Of a DNA stretch of 64,000 nucleotides, positions 55,785 to 63,991 are shown piece after piece. Below the pieces are notes generated by a model, which was not told the DNA's origin, did not search any database, and saw only the letters and a list, made by a program, of their open reading frames with translations. Origin of the DNA: Pseudomonas monsensis (GTDB taxonomy: Bacteria; Pseudomonadota; Gammaproteobacteria; Pseudomonadales; Pseudomonadaceae); contig NZ_CP077087.1 in the NCBI RefSeq assembly GCF_014268495.2, positions 2,421,501 to 2,485,500 of the forward strand, given 5' to 3'. How positions within the stretch are numbered: position 1 is the stretch's first letter; each line of letters starts with the position of its first letter. The translations under genes were made by a program, and so were the position numbers.

Positions 55785-55792
55785 AGCAATAC

Positions 55793-55869
55793 GCAGCGGT
55801 AGTTCAGTCGGTTAGAATACCGGCCTGTCACGCCGGGGGTCGCGGGTTCGAGTCCCGTCCGCTGCGCCA
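55793..55869 (+). tRNA. tRNA-Asp(GTC), copy 2
   Basis: Identical to copy 1 over 77 bases, with encoded CCA. Confidence 0.97.
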
Positions 55870-55942
55870 TATCTGTTTCAAGGACCACTGAACGCCTTGA
55901 AGCACCGAAAGCAACCTTGGGTTGATTCGGATTCGATAGCAA

Positions 55943-55971
55943 AGACCCTGGTCGAAAGACCGGGGTTTTTT
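55943..55971 (+). terminator. Terminator of the tRNA-Val/Asp/Asp operon
   Basis: ACCCTGGTC and GACCGGGGT pair (one G-U) around GAAA, followed by six T. The trailer TTTTTTGTGTCTGAAATTTG follows from 55966. Confidence 0.9.
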
Positions 55972-56285
55972 GTGTCTGAAATTTGGCTATTCCTCTCTTT
56001 TCCTCCTGCTCCAACTCCTGAAGCCAAGACAAATCCCTGTAGGAGCGAGCACTGCAAGTGCCTGCCCGCCTGCTGCGGTACCACGTCGCATTGATTTTCT
56101 GATTCTTTAGTCAAATTTTTGTAACTCGTTGTTTGCTGCGAGCCCGGAAACCTTTAAAGTTAACCTTTCGGTCAGCTTTGCACTGTCAACACGCCCTTTG
56201 TTTAGCCAAGAAGGGCTTCTGCAAGACTCGAGATTCCCAGTAGATAACCAGAAGGGCGGACACATAACCGCCCAGAGGATGATCC
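55972..56285. other. Intergenic region between tRNA-Asp and the molybdenum hydroxylase genes
   Basis: No gene is seen. It contains the tRNA-type trailer, a decayed REP fragment (TGTAGGAGCGAGC at about 56039) and the presumed promoter of the hydroxylase operon. AGAGGATG gives the ribosome-binding site before the ATG at 56286. No convincing sigma-70 or sigma-54 pair was found. Confidence 0.5.
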
Positions 56286-59117
56286 ATGTCCAACCGTGAT
56301 ATATCCCGGCGCTCGTTCCTCCAGGGCGGGCTGGTGGCGGGTGTGAGCGTCACGCTCACGCCGCTCAGCAGTCAGGCGCTGGCTGCCTTGATGGAAAACA
56401 GCGTTACCGTGCCGTCCGAGAAGTGGCTCGGCAACAACGGCAAGGCGCGCCAGCGTAACGATGCCCTGTCCAAGGTCTGCGGCAGCAAGGTATTTGCCCG
56501 CGACATTCGCTCCAGGGACATGCCGGGCTGGCCTGAGCAACAAGGCCACGCCATGCTGCTGAAAACCATCAAGGCTGACCGTATCTACGACGGCTATGAT
56601 CTGTCGTGGCTCGGCGCCGACTTGCAACCTGACCGTATCGTCACCGCTGCCGACCTGGACAAGGACGGCATCGTGTTCCCCGAAGAGCACGCGCCGGATC
56701 CCTTGCTGCCTGAAGGCAAGGTACCGATGTTCATCGGTCATCCGGTAGCGATCCTGATCTGGAACGATTTCGAACGTTTCCGCCAGGCCAAGAACAAACT
56801 CAAATTCAATGACAAGGCGATTCGTTACGGTGCGCAAGTGCCGTACTACGAAGGCGACCCCTATGGCAGCTTCCGCTACGTGCGCGTGGGCGGTCCGACC
56901 TCGGCCGATGAAGACGAGTTCGCCAGCCTCAAGGACTCGATCCTGTTCCCGATGCTGAAAAACCGTCGCCCGGTGTGGAATTCCCAGCCGAACCTGCACG
57001 GTAACCTGACCGAGCGTGGGCTGTTCTACGCCGACCGCATGAAGCAGCAGATCGACACGCCGCCGGACAACTGGCTGGTGTTCGACGAGCGCTACAAGAC
57101 CCCGTCGATCGAGCCGGCCGCGATGGAGCCGGACAACGGCAACGGCTGGTACGACCCGAAAACCAAGACCCTGCACTTCGTGGTGGCCACCCAGTGCCCG
57201 CTGGAAGCTGCAACCGAGACTGCGAAAATGATCGCGCCGTCTCGTTTCGGCCTGGCCAACCTGAACATGCACCCGGGTTACACCGTGGGTTACGGTTCCA
57301 AAGACCACAATATCTTCGTCTACTACGCCGCCCTCGCTGCGCTGTACGGCGCCGGTGTGCCGATTCGTCTGGCCAACGACCGCTACGAGCAGTTCCAGAG
57401 CGGGATCAAGCGTCACCCGTTCGACATCCGCTACCAACTGGCGGTGGACAAGAACGACTACAGCTTCAAGATTTTCCGCGCCGAAATGAGCGTCGACGGC
57501 GGCGGTCGGATCAACTACAGCCCGTCGGTAGCAGCAGTGGGCGCCACGGCGGCGCAGTCGATCTACTACATGCCGCAGAACGATCTGCAGGTCACCGCTT
57601 ACCACTCGCGTGGTGTTGAAGCCGGTTCGATGCGTGGCTACGGCACCCTGCAAAGCATGGCCTCGACCGAAATGATGGTCGACGAAATCGCCAATCGCCT
57701 CGGTGTCGACGCGATCGACCTGCGTCGCAAGAACGCCCTGCGGTCCGGCATGAAAAACACTCAGGGCGCGATCCCGGCCGGTGCCTTGCGCCTGCACGAG
57801 ATTCTCGACAAGGCGTCGGTGCACGAAGTCTGGAAAAACCGCGACGCGATCAAGCAGCAGCGTGAAGCCGCCGACCCGGACAACTGGTATGGCGTGGGTT
57901 TTGCCATTTGCCAGAAAGACTTCGGCACCGGCTCGGAAGCGCCGATGGCCAGCATCGAATTCACCGCTGAAGGTCGCATCAGCCTGCGTCACATCGGTAT
58001 CGAAATCGGCACCGGCATGTCCACTTCGCAAGCGCTGGTGGTGGCCGACTTCCTCGGCAGCCCGGCGCATGAGGTGAAGACCGGTGAGACCGAATGGAAG
58101 GAAATGCAGCTGATCACCAGCGGCAATCCTTACATCATGAGTCAGGCCGAGCAGGACAACCTGCTGCGCAACCCGCGCTGGGTCGGCAAGCTGGCCTCGG
58201 CGTCGTCGGCGACCAACTCGGCTTACTACTTCAGCCACGCCACCCGTGAAGCGGCGCGCGTGCTGTTCAACCACGGTTTGTGGCCGGCGGCGCTGGAGAT
58301 CTGGCGTCAGGGCCCGTATGGCGGGCAGGCCAACCCCTATGTGGTGCGTCGCGAAGATGCGCATTGGGTCGATGGCAAACTCACAGCTAACGGCATGCAG
58401 CCGCTGAGCTTTGAAGAGCTGGCCAAGCGCGCTCACGAGCGGGGTCTGGTCACCGCTGCCACCGTCCACGGATTCAATCGCTGGAGCTGGGCCGAGGCCG
58501 AGTACAGCATCGACGGCGTGCGCGAGCGTCTGCCGCTCGATGGTCTGGCGGTGAAGTACGGCGATGGTGCGCCGCAAGCGAAGAAAGCGCAGATGAACAG
58601 CGCCGGTTTCCACCTGCTGGATCGCCAGAACATCAACTACCCGGTGGTTCAGTTGAACAACGCTGCGGTGACTTACTACAGCCCGGTGGCCACGCTGGTG
58701 GAGCTGAAGGTCAACAAAGGTTCGGCGGAAGTCGAAGTGCTCAACCACCATTCGTGGGTCGAGTGCGGTCGGGTGCTGGTCGAAGAACTGGTCAAGGGCC
58801 AGCTCGAAGGCGGCATCGCCATGGGCATCGGTCACGCGCTGATGGAAGAGATGCCGCTGTATGAAGGCGGGCCGGGGGAGGGTGACTGGAACTTCAACCG
58901 TTATCGCCTGCCGATGGCCCGCCACGTGGCGGTGTGGAAGCAGACCGCGGAGATTCTGCCGCCGCTGTCGCCAAGCGATCCGTCCAAAGGCATCGCCGAG
59001 GTGGTGATGATCCCGGTGGTGGGTGCCATCGGTAACGCCGTGGCGCACGCCATCGGTAAACGTGTTCGCGATCTGCCAATCACTGCTGCGCGCATCAAGG
59101 AGGCCATCAATGGCTAA
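56286..59117 (+). CDS. Tat-exported molybdopterin-binding hydroxylase large subunit (isoquinoline oxidoreductase/aldehyde dehydrogenase type)
   Basis: This 943-residue xanthine-dehydrogenase-family subunit begins with a twin-arginine signal (SRRSFLQGG, residues 8-16). That implies folding with cofactor and export to the periplasm. Typical molybdopterin contacts are HSRGVEAGSMRGYG and the C-terminal KGIAEVVMIPVVGAIGNAVAHAIGK, where the Glu of the GE motif (active-site base) is kept as AE. The partner genes encode a small 2Fe-2S protein and a periplasmic triheme cytochrome, as in IorAB-like and membrane-linked aldehyde dehydrogenases. An aldehyde or N-heterocycle is the likely substrate. Its end overlaps the next gene by 8 bases. 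Confidence 0.88.
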   Translation: MSNRDISRRSFLQGGLVAGVSVTLTPLSSQALAALMENSVTVPSEKWLGNNGKARQRNDALSKVCGSKVFARDIRSRDMPGWPEQQGHAMLLKTIKADRIYDGYDLSWLGADLQPDRIVTAADLDKDGIVFPEEHAPDPLLPEGKVPMFIGHPVAILIWNDFERFRQAKNKLKFNDKAIRYGAQVPYYEGDPYGSFRYVRVGGPTSADEDEFASLKDSILFPMLKNRRPVWNSQPNLHGNLTERGLFYADRMKQQIDTPPDNWLVFDERYKTPSIEPAAMEPDNGNGWYDPKTKTLHFVVATQCPLEAATETAKMIAPSRFGLANLNMHPGYTVGYGSKDHNIFVYYAALAALYGAGVPIRLANDRYEQFQSGIKRHPFDIRYQLAVDKNDYSFKIFRAEMSVDGGGRINYSPSVAAVGATAAQSIYYMPQNDLQVTAYHSRGVEAGSMRGYGTLQSMASTEMMVDEIANRLGVDAIDLRRKNALRSGMKNTQGAIPAGALRLHEILDKASVHEVWKNRDAIKQQREAADPDNWYGVGFAICQKDFGTGSEAPMASIEFTAEGRISLRHIGIEIGTGMSTSQALVVADFLGSPAHEVKTGETEWKEMQLITSGNPYIMSQAEQDNLLRNPRWVGKLASASSATNSAYYFSHATREAARVLFNHGLWPAALEIWRQGPYGGQANPYVVRREDAHWVDGKLTANGMQPLSFEELAKRAHERGLVTAATVHGFNRWSWAEAEYSIDGVRERLPLDGLAVKYGDGAPQAKKAQMNSAGFHLLDRQNINYPVVQLNNAAVTYYSPVATLVELKVNKGSAEVEVLNHHSWVECGRVLVEELVKGQLEGGIAMGIGHALMEEMPLYEGGPGEGDWNFNRYRLPMARHVAVWKQTAEILPPLSPSDPSKGIAEVVMIPVVGAIGNAVAHAIGKRVRDLPITAARIKEAING

Positions 59118-59649
59118 CCGTCCGCTTCAACTGACCCTCAACGGTCAATCCGTCGGCCCGGTGGACATCCCTGATGACCTGCCGATGATCGACTACCTGC
59201 ACGAATACAAGAACCTCACCGGTTCGCGCCTGGGCTGCGGCCAGGGCATCTGCCACGCCTGCGTGGTGATTGTCGATAACCCGGACGGCACCAGCGAAGA
59301 AGTGCGCACCTGCATCACCGGTGCGCATTACTTCGAAGGCAAGAAAGTGCGCACCATCGAAGCTCACGCCAAGCGTGACGAGCAGGGTCAGGTCACTGAG
59401 CTGAACCCGATTCAGCAACGCTTCGTCGACGAATTTGCCTTCCAGTGCAGCTACTGCGCGCCGGGCTTCGTCAATGCTGCGACCGTGCTGGTGGAGAAGC
59501 TGCAGCGCCAACCGATCGCCAAGAGCAAGCTGGAGCAGGTCATCGAAGACAGTCTCGGCCATCACGTCTGCCGTTGCACCGGGTACGTGCGTTACTACAA
59601 CGCGACCCGCAACGTGCTGACCGATCTCGGCCTGGTCAAGGAGGGTTGA
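59110..59649 (+). CDS. 2Fe-2S subunit of the molybdenum hydroxylase
   Basis: The 179-residue protein has the two clusters of this family. A ferredoxin-like N-terminal domain has Cys in GSRLGCGQGICHACVV, and a helical C-terminal domain has CSYCAPG and CRCTGY. It has no signal peptide, so it is probably exported in complex with the Tat-tagged large subunit. It shuttles electrons from the Mo centre to the cytochrome. GGAGG lies before the ATG at 59110. Confidence 0.9.
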   Translation: MANRPLQLTLNGQSVGPVDIPDDLPMIDYLHEYKNLTGSRLGCGQGICHACVVIVDNPDGTSEEVRTCITGAHYFEGKKVRTIEAHAKRDEQGQVTELNPIQQRFVDEFAFQCSYCAPGFVNAATVLVEKLQRQPIAKSKLEQVIEDSLGHHVCRCTGYVRYYNATRNVLTDLGLVKEG

Positions 59650-59651
59650 GC

Positions 59652-60887
59652 ATGAAGCATCTATTGACCCGTCTGACCCTGGCGGTCGGACTGGCTGCGC
59701 CGGTGCTGTTTGCCCACGCCGACGACCAGGTCAAGCGCGGCGAATACCTCGCCCGCGCTGCCGACTGCATGGCGTGCCACACCGCACCGGGCGGCGCGCC
59801 GTTTGCTGGCGGGCTACCGATCGTGTCGCCGTTCGGCACGATCTACGGCACCAACATTACCCCGAGCAAAGAGCACGGCATCGGCCTGTACAGCGATGAC
59901 GAGTTCTTCGCTGCGCTGACCGAAGGCAAGCGCCGCGACGGGGCGAATCTGTACCCGGCGATGCCGTACACCTCGTACCACCTGATGCCGCGGGAAGATT
60001 CCGACGCGATCCACGCATACCTGAAAACCATCGAGCCGATCGAGCGCGCCGCGCCGGTCACCAGCCTGAGCTTTCCGTTCAATGTGCGCCTGGGCCTGAT
60101 GGGCTGGAACATGTTGTACGGCAAGGCCTTGAAGCTAGAGCCGGCCGAAGGCAAGAGCGAGGACTGGAAGCGCGGCCAGTACATGGTCGAGGTGCTTGGT
60201 CACTGCGGCGAGTGCCATACCCCGCGCGGCTTGCCGGGTGCGATGCAGATGGACAAGCGTCTGACTGGCGGCGTCCTCAACGGTTATCTGGCGCCTGGCC
60301 TGCTGGCCACCGATCTGGCGGCGCGCGGTTGGAATCAGCAAGACCTGAGCGCGTTCCTCAAGCACGGCATGAGCGCCCAGGGCACGATGTTCAACGAGAT
60401 GTTCCCGGTGTTCCACAACAGCACCCAGGGCCTGAGCGATCAGGATCTGAAAGCGATGGCGACGTTCCTGCTCGGCGACAAGCCGCCTGCAGCCGCAGCG
60501 CTCGTTGAAGTACCCGTGGACAAGCTCGGCCCGAGCGCGCAGCGCGGCCGTCAGGAATATTTGAACGTCTGCGCCGGTTGTCACGCTGCCGGGGGTGAGG
60601 GCAAGCCGCACATCGCCGTGGCCATGCGCGGCAATACCACGCTGCGGCTGGAAGATCCGCGCAACCTGGTGCGGGTGATCGAAGACGGCATCGGCGAGCA
60701 GAAATTTGCCGGGTTCGAGCATATGCAGCCCATGCCTGGGTTTGCCGACAAGCTCAGCGCTGCGCAACTGACCGATCTGCTGAACTACCTGCGTCAAGGC
60801 TGGGGCGGTCAATCGGCTGAACTGGCGGTCAGTGACGTGCAGAAGCTACAAGCGCAAGTCCCGGCCGTCGAACACAAGGCGCACTGA
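59652..60887 (+). CDS. Triheme cytochrome c subunit
   Basis: The 411-residue protein has a Sec signal peptide (1-23) and three CxxCH heme sites: CMACH (Cys39), CGECH (Cys185) and CAGCH (Cys307). This is the layout of the cytochrome subunits of alcohol and aldehyde dehydrogenases (AdhB-like). It would accept electrons from the Mo/Fe-S subunits in the periplasm and pass them to the quinone pool or an oxidase. It begins 2 bases after the stop of the Fe-S gene. Confidence 0.92.
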   Translation: MKHLLTRLTLAVGLAAPVLFAHADDQVKRGEYLARAADCMACHTAPGGAPFAGGLPIVSPFGTIYGTNITPSKEHGIGLYSDDEFFAALTEGKRRDGANLYPAMPYTSYHLMPREDSDAIHAYLKTIEPIERAAPVTSLSFPFNVRLGLMGWNMLYGKALKLEPAEGKSEDWKRGQYMVEVLGHCGECHTPRGLPGAMQMDKRLTGGVLNGYLAPGLLATDLAARGWNQQDLSAFLKHGMSAQGTMFNEMFPVFHNSTQGLSDQDLKAMATFLLGDKPPAAAALVEVPVDKLGPSAQRGRQEYLNVCAGCHAAGGEGKPHIAVAMRGNTTLRLEDPRNLVRVIEDGIGEQKFAGFEHMQPMPGFADKLSAAQLTDLLNYLRQGWGGQSAELAVSDVQKLQAQVPAVEHKAH

Positions 60888-60888
60888 C

Positions 60889-61860
60889 ATGCAGCATCTC
60901 GATCTACAAGTGGTACGCCGGGCGCTGGCGTGGTCGGTGGCGGGGCAGCGCATCTGGCTGTGCACCGTGTTGACCACCTATGGTTCGGCACCGCGTGCTC
61001 CGGGGTCGTTGCTGGCAGTGAACGACGACGGGCAGTGGATCGGCTCGCTGTCCGGTGGCTGCGTCGAGGAAGACTTTCTCGAGCGCGTGGCGGAAGGTGC
61101 GTTTCTCGATGCGATCAACGTGGTGCGCTACGGCGAAGGCGATGATCCGCGCTCGCGGGTCAGCCTGCCCTGTGGCGGCATTCTCGACGTACTGGTAGAG
61201 AAATTTGACGCCGACTGCGAGGTGCAGGCGCATCTGCGAGAGCTCGAATCGGCGCTGCTCGGTCAGCGCCGCTTGATTCGTGAGGTCGATCTGGCCAGCG
61301 GTGCGCGCGCGTTGTTTGCAGATCGCGAACAGGGGGCGCGCATCGAACGTGAGATTGATCGGGTGCGCATTCGAGTCGGCGCCGCGCAGCGTTTGTTGCT
61401 CGCCGGCTATTCCAGTGTTGCGCAGGCATGCGCCGAGTTTGCGGTGGGTCTCGGTTTCGAAGTGATTCTCTGTGATCCGCGTGATGAAGTGCTCGACGGC
61501 GTGATACTGGATGGCGTGGAGATTCGTCGGCAGTTGCCGTCGGTGTTCATTGCCGACGGCGGCTGTCATCGCGATACCGCAGTGGTGGCGTTGACTCACG
61601 ATCCGCGTATCGACGATCTGGCGATGATGGAGGCGGTGCGTACCGAGGCGTTTTACATCGGCGTCATGGGCTCGCAGCAGACCTCACAGAAGCGCTTCGA
61701 GCGCCTGCGCAGGATTGGCGGATTGGGGGAGGTTGAATTGGCGCGGATTCATGCGCCGATCGGCTTGAACCTGGGCAGCAAGACCCCGGCGGAGATTGCC
61801 TTGGCGGTGCTGGCGGATATTTTGCGCATTCGTAGCGGGATTGCCCGAGACCAACTCTGA
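60889..61860 (+). CDS. XdhC/CoxI-family molybdenum-hydroxylase maturation factor
   Basis: The 323-residue protein has the XdhC/CoxI domain at the N-terminus (TTYGSAPRAPGSLLAVNDDGQWIGSLSGGCVEEDF, about 27-62). A Rossmann-like C-terminal half follows (RLLLAGYSSVAQACAEFAVGLGFEVILCDPR, THDPRIDDLAMMEAV, YIGVMGSQQTSQKRFERL). Such proteins bind and sulfurate or insert the Mo cofactor before export. It is the fourth gene of the operon, starting 1 base after the cytochrome stop, which supports the Mo-enzyme assignment. Confidence 0.9.
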   Translation: MQHLDLQVVRRALAWSVAGQRIWLCTVLTTYGSAPRAPGSLLAVNDDGQWIGSLSGGCVEEDFLERVAEGAFLDAINVVRYGEGDDPRSRVSLPCGGILDVLVEKFDADCEVQAHLRELESALLGQRRLIREVDLASGARALFADREQGARIEREIDRVRIRVGAAQRLLLAGYSSVAQACAEFAVGLGFEVILCDPRDEVLDGVILDGVEIRRQLPSVFIADGGCHRDTAVVALTHDPRIDDLAMMEAVRTEAFYIGVMGSQQTSQKRFERLRRIGGLGEVELARIHAPIGLNLGSKTPAEIALAVLADILRIRSGIARDQL

Positions 61861-61880
61861 TACGAGCTTGTCCATCGAAT

Positions 61881-61985
61881 TGTGGCGAGGGAGCTTGCTC
61901 CCGCCGGGTCGCGAAGCTGCCCCTCTTTTATCCAAAAAGAGGGGCTGCTGCGCAGGCCAGGCGGGAGCAAGCTCCCTCGCCACAG
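61881..61985. repeat. Long inverted repeat of a fourth REP-like family
   Basis: TGTGGCGAGGGAGCTTGCTC at 61881 faces GAGCAAGCTCCCTCGCCACA ending at 61984. A second stem (GCCCCTCTTTT / AAAAGAGGGGC) lies inside. It separates the convergent xdhC-like and flavoenzyme genes and may also end both transcripts. Confidence 0.82.
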
Positions 61986-62009
61986 TTTTTTGCCAGTCAA
62001 GAAAACTGA

Positions 62010-63293
62010 TCAGAAACCCAGTTTGTCGCGCAAGCCGTAATACCAGGCGCCCAATGCCGCAAACGGCGTACGCAGCAACTGCCCGCCCGGGAACGGATAG
62101 TGCGGCAAGTCCGCAAACGCATCGAACCGTTCAGCTTGCCCGCGCAATGCTTCGGCCAGCACCTTGCCGGCCAGGTGTGTGTAGGTCACTCCGTGGCCGC
62201 TGCAGCCCTGCGAGTAATAGATGTTGTCGCCAAGGCGCCCGACCTGTGGCAAACGCGACAGGGTCAGCAGGAAGTTGCCCGTCCAGGCGTAGTCGATCTT
62301 CACGTCTTTGAGCTGAGGAAACGCCTTGAGCATTTTCGGGCGAATGATCGCTTCGATGTTTGCGGGGTCCCGCGCGCCATACACCACGCCACCGCCGAAG
62401 ATCAGGCGCTTGTCACCGGTCAGGCGGTAATAGTCGAGCAGGTAATTGCAGTCTTCGACGCAGTAATCCTGGGGCAGCAGGGATTTCGCCAGTTCTTCGC
62501 CCAGCGGTTCGGTGGTAATCACCTGTGTGCCGCAGGGCATGGACTTGGCTGCCAGTTCCGGTACCAGATTACCGAGGTAGGCGTTGCCGGCAACGATGAT
62601 GAACTTGGCCCTGACCTTGCCCTGTGGCGTGTGCACCACCGGGTTGGCACCGCGCTCGATGCGTACGGCGGGGGATTGTTCGTAAATGGTCCCGCCGAGG
62701 GATTCCACTGCTGCGGCCTCACCCAGCGCCAGGTTCAGCGGATGGATGTGCCCACCGCTCATGTCGAGCATGCCGCCGACGTACTGATCGCACGCCACCA
62801 CTTCGCGAATGCGACGCTCATCGAGCAGCTCAAGCTGGGTATGGCCGAAGCGCTCCCACAGGCGCTTCTGCGATTCCAGGTGGCCCATCTGCTTGGCGGA
62901 GAGGGCTGCGAACACGCCGCCGTCCTTCAAGTCGCACTGGATGTTGTACCTGGCGACCCGTTCGCGAATGATCCGGCCGCCTTCGAAGGCCATCTGCCCG
63001 AGCAGTTGTGCTTGTTTGGGGCCGACACTGCGTTCGATCACGTCGATGTCGCGGCTATAGCTGTTGACGATCTGCCCGCCATTACGACCCGACGCACCGA
63101 AACCGACCTTGGCGGCTTCCAGCACGGTCACGCGAAAACCGTTTTCCAGCAGGAACAGGGCTGAAGACAATCCGGTGTACCCGGCGCCGATCACACAGAC
63201 GTCCGTCTCCACATCAGCTTGCAGAGACGGGCGGGGCGGTACGGCATTGGCCGACGCAGCGTAATAAGACTCTGGGTAAGGGGTGTTCGCCAT
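62010..63293 (-). CDS. FAD-dependent oxidoreductase, gamma-glutamylputrescine oxidase (PuuB/PauB) type
   Basis: The 427-residue DAO-family protein has the FAD motif VCVIGAGYTGLSSALFLLENG (about 32-52) and GASGRNGGQIVNSYS. QGCSGHGVTYTHLAGKVLAEAL at the C-terminus is also typical. These marks, with NTPYPESYYAASA at the start, match PuuB/PauB enzymes oxidising gamma-glutamylated putrescine. No other polyamine gene is adjacent, so this may be one of several PauB paralogues found in pseudomonads. Confidence 0.88.
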   Translation of the reverse strand: MANTPYPESYYAASANAVPPRPSLQADVETDVCVIGAGYTGLSSALFLLENGFRVTVLEAAKVGFGASGRNGGQIVNSYSRDIDVIERSVGPKQAQLLGQMAFEGGRIIRERVARYNIQCDLKDGGVFAALSAKQMGHLESQKRLWERFGHTQLELLDERRIREVVACDQYVGGMLDMSGGHIHPLNLALGEAAAVESLGGTIYEQSPAVRIERGANPVVHTPQGKVRAKFIIVAGNAYLGNLVPELAAKSMPCGTQVITTEPLGEELAKSLLPQDYCVEDCNYLLDYYRLTGDKRLIFGGGVVYGARDPANIEAIIRPKMLKAFPQLKDVKIDYAWTGNFLLTLSRLPQVGRLGDNIYYSQGCSGHGVTYTHLAGKVLAEALRGQAERFDAFADLPHYPFPGGQLLRTPFAALGAWYYGLRDKLGF

Positions 63294-63436
63294 CCTGCAG
63301 CCTCTGTTTAATATATTTTACGAGTGTGCCGATCCTACCCGAGTTGAAAAACCTCCGCCAGCCACCGGAATAATCTTCTTCACCGGCCTGAAATTAAATA
63401 TTTTGCATATTCATAGGGTTAGGTGAAAAAAAGGTG

Positions 63437-63464
63437 TTGACACCCCTCCGGAATTCCGTAGAAT
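63437..63464 (+). promoter_or_regulatory. Promoter of tRNA-Val(GAC)
   Basis: TTGACA and TAGAAT are separated by 16 bases, 13 bases before the tRNA. Confidence 0.82.
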
Positions 63465-63477
63465 GCCGCCTCACAGC

Positions 63478-63554
63478 AGGCACGTAGCTCAGTTGGTTAG
63501 AGCACCACCTTGACATGGTGGGGGTCGTTGGTTCGAGTCCAATCGCGCCTACCA
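63478..63554 (+). tRNA. tRNA-Val(GAC)
   Basis: A 77-base cloverleaf AGGCACGTAGCTCAG... with encoded CCA and GAC in loop TTGACAT. The acceptor stem AGGCACG/CGCGCCT contains one A-C mismatch at position 5-68. Confidence 0.95.
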
Positions 63555-63583
63555 AACAAAATCCGCTCTGCTGGGCGGTCTAG

Positions 63584-63613
63584 AAGGGCTCACCGAAAGG
63601 TGGGCCCTTTTTT
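63584..63613 (+). terminator. Terminator of tRNA-Val(GAC)
   Basis: AAGGGCTCACC and GGTGGGCCCTT (one G-U) enclose GAAA, followed by six T and the trailer GTTGTCTGCGATTTG. Confidence 0.92.
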
Positions 63614-63758
63614 GTTGTCTGCGATTTGCAGGGGCACGGAAAAGGTTTGGGTCTGGTGTTCGGCTGATAGCTCACCGTCGGTCGCCGTCATCCTTGAAAA
63701 TTGTGTGGATATTGAAGGGGTTACGATTTTATTTAACCAACCGGTTATCAAAAAAACG

Positions 63759-63787
63759 TTGTTGCCCCTCTTTGAATTCAGTAATAT
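63759..63787 (+). promoter_or_regulatory. Isolated stable-RNA-like promoter
   Basis: TTGTTG and TAATAT are 17 bases apart, followed by TCGCCCCGCG. This is nearly the same discriminator as the tRNA-Ala/Glu promoter (TCGCCCCGTC). No gene lies between it and the terminator at 63824. Confidence 0.6.
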
Positions 63788-63823
63788 TCGCCCCGCGTTC
63801 ACCACCACGGTTTATGCATTTTT

Positions 63824-63861
63824 AAATCCCAAGCTTCCATCAGCTGCTTGGGATTTTTTTT
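63824..63861 (+). terminator. Orphan rho-independent terminator
   Basis: AAATCCCAAGC pairs perfectly with GCTTGGGATTT around 11 bases, followed by a long T-run to 63861. The trailer TGCCTGCGATTTGGC follows. Confidence 0.85.
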
Positions 63862-63991
63862 GCCTGCGATTTGGCGTCCGCTCCTCCTGTTCCTCTCTAT
63901 TCAACCCGTAGCGATCTTCGACAAGCAGGTCCCTGCTTTTTCGACTACTACTGACTGGCCGATTTCCGACTCTTGTCACGGGAGTGTTTCG

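Larger units (their letters stand above)
63614..63991. other. Intergenic region after tRNA-Val(GAC)
   Basis: No protein gene is credible here. The stretch contains a tRNA-type trailer, an isolated strong promoter (63759-63787), a terminator 37 bases past its -10, and a second trailer copy. Start signals for the next gene are at the end (GGAG at 63981). Confidence 0.5.

Noticed and set aside
56202..59048. A 948-codon open frame antisense to the molybdenum hydroxylase large subunit
   Set aside because: Same reason: mirror of a strongly conserved gene, His/Arg-rich product and no ribosome-binding site.
63510..63911. An open frame of 133 codons across tRNA-Val(GAC)
   Set aside because: It starts inside the tRNA and crosses two terminators; the product has no coherent composition.
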